NCBI RefSeq assembly: GCF_900142605.1
Contig: NZ_FRBL01000001.1
Location: forward strand, 744,001 to 808,000
Source: Chitinophaga jiangningensis
Lineage (GTDB): Bacteria; Bacteroidota; Bacteroidia; Chitinophagales; Chitinophagaceae
Length of the DNA: 64,000 bases
Direction of reading: 5' to 3'
In this document: piece after piece, positions 59,784-64,000 of the stretch
How the letters are laid out: every line of letters begins with the position of its first letter
Position numbering within the stretch: position 1 is the first letter of the stretch
Translations under genes and position numbers: made by a program
Notes under the pieces: generated by a model
What the model saw: only the letters and a program-made list of their open reading frames with translations
What the model was told of the DNA's origin: nothing
The model's database searches: none

Positions 59784-59960
59784 TCAGGGTTGCTTCCTGA
59801 GTCCGCATTTCACAAGGCACCTGCCGCACAGCTTTCCTATGCGCTGGCAAATTGCCGTCATTATACATAGAGGGCACACGCCAAATTTCAACAGGTTATT
59901 TCTTTTTTCGTGATTGCCGGCTTGGGAAACCGGTACTACTGCACTTTGTTGTTGTTTCAT
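59784..59960 (-). CDS. Small Cys-rich peptide after the ECF sigma gene
   Basis: A 58-aa peptide: polar N-terminus (MKQQQSAVVPVSQAGNHEKR), then a Cys-rich tail with CPLC, AIC, LCGRC and KCG, six Cys in all, and many Lys/Arg. The start at 59,960 lies 14 bases after the sigma stop; a longer form starting at 60,005 would overlap it. Cys spacing could bind metal or be modified. Together with the converging lanthipeptide-like gene it may belong to a peptide system, but this is speculation. Confidence 0.55.
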   Translation of the reverse strand: MKQQQSAVVPVSQAGNHEKRNNLLKFGVCPLCIMTAICQRIGKLCGRCLVKCGLRKQP

Positions 59961-59973
59961 TGCCTTTGGTTTT

Positions 59974-60531
59974 TTAATTGATACCAATGGCATCTCCCTG
60001 ATCACCCACTTTTGTGTTTAATTTTTTGATTTGTTGCAGGCATTTATACTTCTGCTGGGCAGCAGTATGCTTATTTTTCCAGCCCATTTTTAGCATGAGC
60101 GCCTGCATAGGAGTGTTGTGCAGGAATATGGCGGACAATACCTGTTGGCAGAAGCCTGTCATTTTGCTCCACCAGCCTGACAAGCTATGTTGATATGGTT
60201 TGGCTGGTTCCATATGTTCTTCCGGAACATCGGGAATATCTGTATTACTGATCCGGCTTCGGTTTCGCAGCTCTTTCAGCCAGAGGTTTCTGGCAACTGC
60301 AAACAGAAAAGTATTTAAGGAAGCGGTTAATCTGAAATCCGGGTTATTGATTTTTTCGAGCAGCACCAATAGTGCCTCCTGGAAAATATCTTCCGCATCC
60401 TGTTCATTCCCGCTATTTTGTTGAATATAGTGGCAGATAGCAGGGAAGCTATGCTGATATAGGTCCGTATAGGCTTTACCGTTCCCCTGGGTTAGCTGCA
60501 CTGAAAGTTCGCTTGCTGAAATTCCGGCCAT
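59974..60531 (-). CDS. ECF sigma factor
   Basis: A 185-aa sigma-70 family protein: region 2 at residues ~18-85 (GNGKAYTDLYQHSFPAICHY, then DAEDIFQEALLVLLEKI and FLFAVARNLWLKELRNR). Region 4 is less typical: GWKNKHTAAQQKYKCLQQIK resembles the HTH but the canonical segment is shortened and lacks the usual YDEIA. It is followed by the Cys-rich peptide and preceded by a membrane-anchored protein, a common ECF operon layout in Bacteroidota. Confidence 0.82.
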   Translation of the reverse strand: MAGISASELSVQLTQGNGKAYTDLYQHSFPAICHYIQQNSGNEQDAEDIFQEALLVLLEKINNPDFRLTASLNTFLFAVARNLWLKELRNRSRISNTDIPDVPEEHMEPAKPYQHSLSGWWSKMTGFCQQVLSAIFLHNTPMQALMLKMGWKNKHTAAQQKYKCLQQIKKLNTKVGDQGDAIGIN

Positions 60532-60563
60532 GTTTTATGGTATATACCAAAGAATACAGATGA

Positions 60564-61136
60564 TCACCCGCTATGCGTATTTTTTTCTTCCGGGGGCTCC
60601 TGCTGGAGCCTTTTCCTGCGCACCACTACGGTGTAAATGAGGAGCCCCAGTGCAGGCATAGCTGCCAGAAAAATGGTAGTATAAACGTTATTTTTTGTGG
60701 TTGCCGGAAAATAAATATTCATCACATAATTATCTGCCGGCATACGCCGCCCTGTTGCGGGCACCTGTCCCTTTTGAATATTTTCGCTGGAAAATCCGTA
60801 AATAATATCGGGAGATGTTACCGTTGTTATGCTCAGTGTATACGGTACCGGTAGTTGCCGGTGTTTCCCCAGTTGCCCGGCAATAGCAGCGAGCGAATCG
60901 GGACTGAAAGTAACCGGGTTTTCAAATTCGATCCTATAGCCGTTATTGATTTTCTTTAATGGCAAGATGTAGGAATTGCTATCCCCCGATGCCAGTAAAA
61001 AACGATGTGCCAGGTTACGCAGCTGCATTTCAATGGCACTTTCGGCCATTGGTTTTAGTTGTGCGCTTACATGCAGGATATTGAAAACCAATAGGTAAAG
61101 AATAGAGAAGATTCTTCCCGTCATCATTCTGCCCAA
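60564..61136 (-). CDS. Membrane-anchored protein upstream of the ECF sigma gene
   Basis: A 190-aa protein with a signal peptide or anchor (IFSILYLLVFNILHVSAQ) and a C-terminal helix (TTIFLAAMPALGLLIYTVVV) before a basic tail. The luminal part is beta-rich. It lies 32 bases upstream of the sigma gene and could be the membrane partner that controls it, but it lacks a recognisable FecR or zinc anti-sigma domain. The MGRMMTGR start is chosen; internal Met4 or Met5 is possible. Confidence 0.6.
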   Translation of the reverse strand: MGRMMTGRIFSILYLLVFNILHVSAQLKPMAESAIEMQLRNLAHRFLLASGDSNSYILPLKKINNGYRIEFENPVTFSPDSLAAIAGQLGKHRQLPVPYTLSITTVTSPDIIYGFSSENIQKGQVPATGRRMPADNYVMNIYFPATTKNNVYTTIFLAAMPALGLLIYTVVVRRKRLQQEPPEEKNTHSG

Positions 61137-61192
61137 TTTTAAACATCAATTTACAATTTTTGTACGGACGTTCGGCAATTCCACACATCCCT

Positions 61193-61200
61193 TACCTTTG
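61193..61200 (+). promoter_or_regulatory. -7 box for the AraC gene
   Basis: TACCTTTG matches TAnnTTTG, 21 bases upstream of the AraC start, so the leader would be very short. A weak TTC at the -33 spacing is present. Confidence 0.45.
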
Positions 61201-61221
61201 CCCTAACCACATCACCACTCC

Positions 61222-62070
61222 ATGATTACTGACCATCACGGCGACCTTTACGAATCCGCTCCTGCCCTGCAGGAGATCATCACGCATTATTACCACGTAT
61301 ATAACCCTGCCGGCAGCAGTAATGTTAATAAGCACCTGGCTCCAAATCTGGAAATGATGGTGGTACTTAACTTTGGACCTACGATACCATTCTCGTTTGG
61401 CAGCGAACCTGCGGGCACCTATCACCTGGAAGCTATTTCCGCGGTGGGTCCACTTCGGAAAATGCTCAACTACACGTTGGTTCCCGGCGCTGATGCGATG
61501 GTGCTTAACTTTCATCTCAACGGATTTTACCGGATATTCAACACGGCCATTGATCAATATAAAACGGTGGTATTTCCTGTAGTCTTGCCTTATATACAGG
61601 AGCTTTGGCAGGAGTTGAAGGCTGCAACCATTCAACAGAGGGTTGATCTGTTAAATGACTACCTGCTATCCATTACAACAGACAACGATGCAGCCTCTCA
61701 ACCCCTGTTAGCCGGTAAAAACTATTTTCACGACCCGGTAATACAGCCGGCGAAAGCCATAGCCGCTAATGCGCAGCTGTCCGAAAGAACCGTGCAGCTA
61801 AGGTTTCAGAAATATACCGGTTACTCACCGAAAGAATTACTGCGGTTCCTCCGGTTTAAAGCCGTCATCAACACTATCATCTCCCAAAAAGAAAATTTAC
61901 CGGATGTATTTGACTTGATAGCCACCTTTAATTATCATGACCAATCCCACCTGATAAAGGATTTCAGGCATTACCTGGATACTACACCGCAGCAATTTAT
62001 GAAAGTACTAAAGGATAATAATTTCTTTGTAACCGGTTCGGGGAGAGATAAAAATCAGGCGATGAAATAG
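61222..62070 (+). CDS. AraC-family regulator
   Basis: A 282-aa protein. The C-terminal ~100 residues contain the AraC HTH pair: AIAANAQLSERTVQLRFQKY for the first and LPDVFDLIATFNYHDQSHLI, then DFRHYLDTTPQQFMK for the second. The N-terminal part is a beta-rich ligand-binding domain with HLAPNLEMMVVLNFG and similar. It overlaps the end of the convergent reductase by 16 bases. It may control that gene or carbohydrate use. Confidence 0.88.
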   Translation: MITDHHGDLYESAPALQEIITHYYHVYNPAGSSNVNKHLAPNLEMMVVLNFGPTIPFSFGSEPAGTYHLEAISAVGPLRKMLNYTLVPGADAMVLNFHLNGFYRIFNTAIDQYKTVVFPVVLPYIQELWQELKAATIQQRVDLLNDYLLSITTDNDAASQPLLAGKNYFHDPVIQPAKAIAANAQLSERTVQLRFQKYTGYSPKELLRFLRFKAVINTIISQKENLPDVFDLIATFNYHDQSHLIKDFRHYLDTTPQQFMKVLKDNNFFVTGSGRDKNQAMK

Positions 62071-62939
62071 CCAGCGTTATCCGAAATAAATTCCGCAAAA
62101 CTTCGTGCAGGCCTGCCTGTTACTTGCTGAACGGCATTGCTTACGGCAGCGGCCTCACCACGGGCATAATGTGCGTAATCCTCTATCAGCCCTTCCGCCT
62201 GCCACTGCGGGAAGCCCAGGGATAATACCGCTTGTAGCATGTCTGCCGGGGGCACATCTATATAACGTATGCTCTTTCCAGTTACTACTGATAACATCTC
62301 CGCCAATTCATAATGGGAGAGTGATTCAGGGCCGGTAATATCCAGTACCTGATTATGCCAGTGGGTGGTGGTGAGCACCCAGGCAGCCACTGCAGCGATA
62401 TCCTGTACATCCACCAGACTTACTTTCGCATTCCCGGCCGGTGCAAAAAACTGGCCTTTGTGGATAATACTATCTCTGAACAACAAAAACCCCTGCATAA
62501 ATAAATTGGGCCGGAGGAAGGTATACGTCATGCCGCTGGCAGCGATATGCGCTTCCACCGCGGCATGATACCGGAGGAAACGGACAGGTGAGGCCGCATC
62601 CGCTTTATACTGCGACAATTTCACCAGATGCTTTACCCCTGCTTCAGCAGCGATATTGGCGAAGGTAATCTGCTGTTGCTCTGCACTGGCCGTTGAGTTA
62701 GTTAGTAAAAAAGCGCTGTGCATGCCGGCCACTGCCTGTCGCAATGAATCCGGGTTATCAAAATCTCCTACTACTACTTCCACACCATTAAGGGAAGAAA
62801 ATTTTGCAGTATCCTGCGCATTGCGCACCATGGCGCGAAAGGGTATACCTTGTTCCGACAGCAGCTTAGCGAGTTGGGTTCCGATTTTTCCGGTGGCACC
62901 TGTCAGCAGGATGGTGGCTTGTGTTTTTACTGTGTTCAT
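62055..62939 (-). CDS. NmrA-like NAD(P)-binding reductase
   Basis: A 294-aa protein with an N-terminal Rossmann fold: TGATGKIGTQLAKLL (GxxGxxG at residues ~14-21), then FRAMVRN and VVVGDFDNPDSLRQA. It resembles NmrA/QOR2-type quinone reductases or regulators that read the cofactor redox state. Its start lies at 62,939. It faces the AraC gene and shares 16 bases with its end. Confidence 0.82.
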   Translation of the reverse strand: MNTVKTQATILLTGATGKIGTQLAKLLSEQGIPFRAMVRNAQDTAKFSSLNGVEVVVGDFDNPDSLRQAVAGMHSAFLLTNSTASAEQQQITFANIAAEAGVKHLVKLSQYKADAASPVRFLRYHAAVEAHIAASGMTYTFLRPNLFMQGFLLFRDSIIHKGQFFAPAGNAKVSLVDVQDIAAVAAWVLTTTHWHNQVLDITGPESLSHYELAEMLSVVTGKSIRYIDVPPADMLQAVLSLGFPQWQAEGLIEDYAHYARGEAAAVSNAVQQVTGRPARSFAEFISDNAGYFIA

Positions 62940-63040
62940 AGCTTTATGATTTATGATTTATGACACAAAACTCCGGGAATGGTGGCGGGTAAAATTGTAA
63001 GAAAACGAAATTGGGGTTCACCGTAAGGCATACAAATGAA

Positions 63041-63066
63041 AAAGGGAAGCCTCCCGGCTCCCCTTT
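63041..63066 (-). terminator. Terminator for the SusD-like gene
   Basis: On the minus strand a stem with AAAGGG / CCCTTT and AGCC / GGCT pairs and one mismatch (63041-63066) ends in a TTTTT run. It lies about 40 bases beyond the SusD stop. Confidence 0.65.
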
Positions 63067-63103
63067 CTACTTCTCAATAGTTGGCATTTGTTAAGACATA
63101 TCA

Positions 63104-64000
63104 TTAATGGCTGTTCTGCACCAGGCGGCCTTCTCCGTAGGCGATAGACGTTTGGGAGAATGGGAAGATCCACAGGTGAGAATCAGGCGTAATCGTATAG
63201 GTAGCACCGTTTTCTGTTTTGGTAATAGGCGCTCTGTAAACCGGATCATTGTTGAAGCGGCGGTTGTCAAGGTAGTTATTACCATATCCACGGTATTCAT
63301 TCCGGGATTCTTTCCGAATCAATGCGATGGCCTCTGCTTCGGTGGCCGCAGTCAGGTCTTTATAGAAAGAGGCGATAATACGTTTACGACGCACCGTGTT
63401 CAGCTTTTCCATTGCTTCTGCATATTTGCCGCTTCTGGCCAGGCATTCTGCTTTAGCATAATAGATCTCCGGTGTACGGATACCACCACTATTCACATCA
63501 TCCATGCGGCGCTGTGTAAATACACGCATGTTAGAAAGTGTTCTGCCTACGAAATTGATTTTAAACCTTGCATCGCCCGGCTCATAGGTAGCACTGTCAG
63601 TTGGCAGTAACAGTGAAGCATAGAAGCCCTGGTTTTTAACGATGGTGCCACCGTAATTGAAATAATAGTTTTCCGGATTATTGAACTCGTATTTAGTGAG
63701 ACCAATGGAAGGGGAGGTACCATCAGCCACCGTTTTATTATCGGTATAATACTTCACATAATCGAATAGCTGGCTGTTCATTTCCAGAGCTTTATCCGCC
63801 ATCTCTTCCGCTTCCTTATACTTCTGCTGGAACATGTAAATTTTTGTCAGCAATGCGTATGCCGTTCCTTTACCGGCCATCATTGGATTGGCTCCCATGT
63901 TCGGCAATGCAGGCAGTGATTCGTTCAGATCTTTCAACATGAAATCGTATACCTGCTGTACGGTAGATTGCGTCAACGTCTGCTCCATTTCCTCCGCTAC
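63104..64000 (-). CDS. SusD/RagB-family outer-membrane protein, C-terminal part
   Basis: The C-terminal ~300 residues of a SusD-like protein. The reading frame stays open to the window edge, so the N-terminus lies outside. Typical features: a TPR-like helical region (GTAYALLTKIYMFQQKYKEA, then KAECLARSGKYAEAMEKLN), the RKESRNEYRGYG segment, and the ending around LWIFPFSQTSIAYGEGRL. It binds glycans or peptides at the surface with a SusC partner, presumably to the right of the window. The gene ends at a hairpin terminator. Confidence 0.9.
   Translation of the reverse strand, partial: VAEEMEQTLTQSTVQQVYDFMLKDLNESLPALPNMGANPMMAGKGTAYALLTKIYMFQQKYKEAEEMADKALEMNSQLFDYVKYYTDNKTVADGTSPSIGLTKYEFNNPENYYFNYGGTIVKNQGFYASLLLPTDSATYEPGDARFKINFVGRTLSNMRVFTQRRMDDVNSGGIRTPEIYYAKAECLARSGKYAEAMEKLNTVRRKRIIASFYKDLTAATEAEAIALIRKESRNEYRGYGNNYLDNRRFNNDPVYRAPITKTENGATYTITPDSHLWIFPFSQTSIAYGEGRLVQNSH

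Overview
The window looks like a Bacteroidota chromosome, most likely a Chitinophaga-like Chitinophagaceae. The signs are a SusD/RagB gene at the right edge, -7 promoter boxes of the TAnnTTTG type with weak Shine-Dalgarno signals, a TPR/HisKA_2 sensor kinase, and a precursor-like peptide with a Bacteroidota class I lanthipeptide leader. It divides into a prophage (1 to about 41,860) and host chromosome (about 41,860 to 64,000).

Prophage. A 3' tRNA-Lys(CTT) fragment at 41,811-41,859 marks the right attachment site. The intact tRNA, the integrase and the lysis enzyme are not in the window and presumably lie beyond the left edge. Transcription runs mostly leftward. A CI-like XRE repressor (40,158-40,691, +) faces an operator-rich promoter that drives the early operon: small proteins, a RecE-like PD-(D/E)XK nuclease with a partner protein, a phage sliding clamp, a PRTRC cassette (E, C, F, B, ThiF), a replication-initiation protein, a DnaC-like loader and an ASCH-like protein. 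The late operon starts with a ParB-methyltransferase and a PLP-fold enzyme, then small and large terminase, the tail block with a 1,647-aa tape measure protein, and only afterwards the head block (ClpP-like protease, major capsid, portal) and the fibre. Tail before head is an inverted module order. Between early and late regions sits a rightward island (26.7-29.6 kb) with a stand-alone histidine kinase behind a leader that can fold in alternative ways, a secreted protein, a 38-codon ORF framed by hairpins, and a membrane/coiled-coil protein. A lipoprotein and a small HTH protein lie next to attR.

Host part. After a TPR sensor kinase comes a block of thirteen leftward genes (44.6-54.2 kb): isochorismatase-like hydrolase, SRPBCC-like protein, enoyl-CoA hydratase family, two SDRs, cupin, DJ-1/PfpI, metallo-beta-lactamase fold, nitronate monooxygenase, NTF2-like, tautomerase, YceI and epoxide hydrolase. 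It looks like a detoxification or catabolic cluster and diverges from a sigma-54-type response regulator. A Crp/Fnr regulator, an NAD(P)-dependent reductase, an HxlR regulator and a DUF808 membrane protein follow. Next are a lanthipeptide-precursor-like small gene converging on an ECF sigma-factor operon that includes a Cys-rich peptide, then an AraC regulator, an NmrA-type reductase and the C-terminal part of a SusD protein.

The most interesting elements are the PRTRC module (an E1-like ThiF, an E2-like protein with an HN...VCLG motif, and a small protein ending in Gly) inside a prophage replication operon, the ParB-methyltransferase/PLP-enzyme pair, the orphan lanthipeptide-like precursor, and the switch-like leader of the prophage histidine kinase. 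Functions were assigned by reading motifs; no database search was run.
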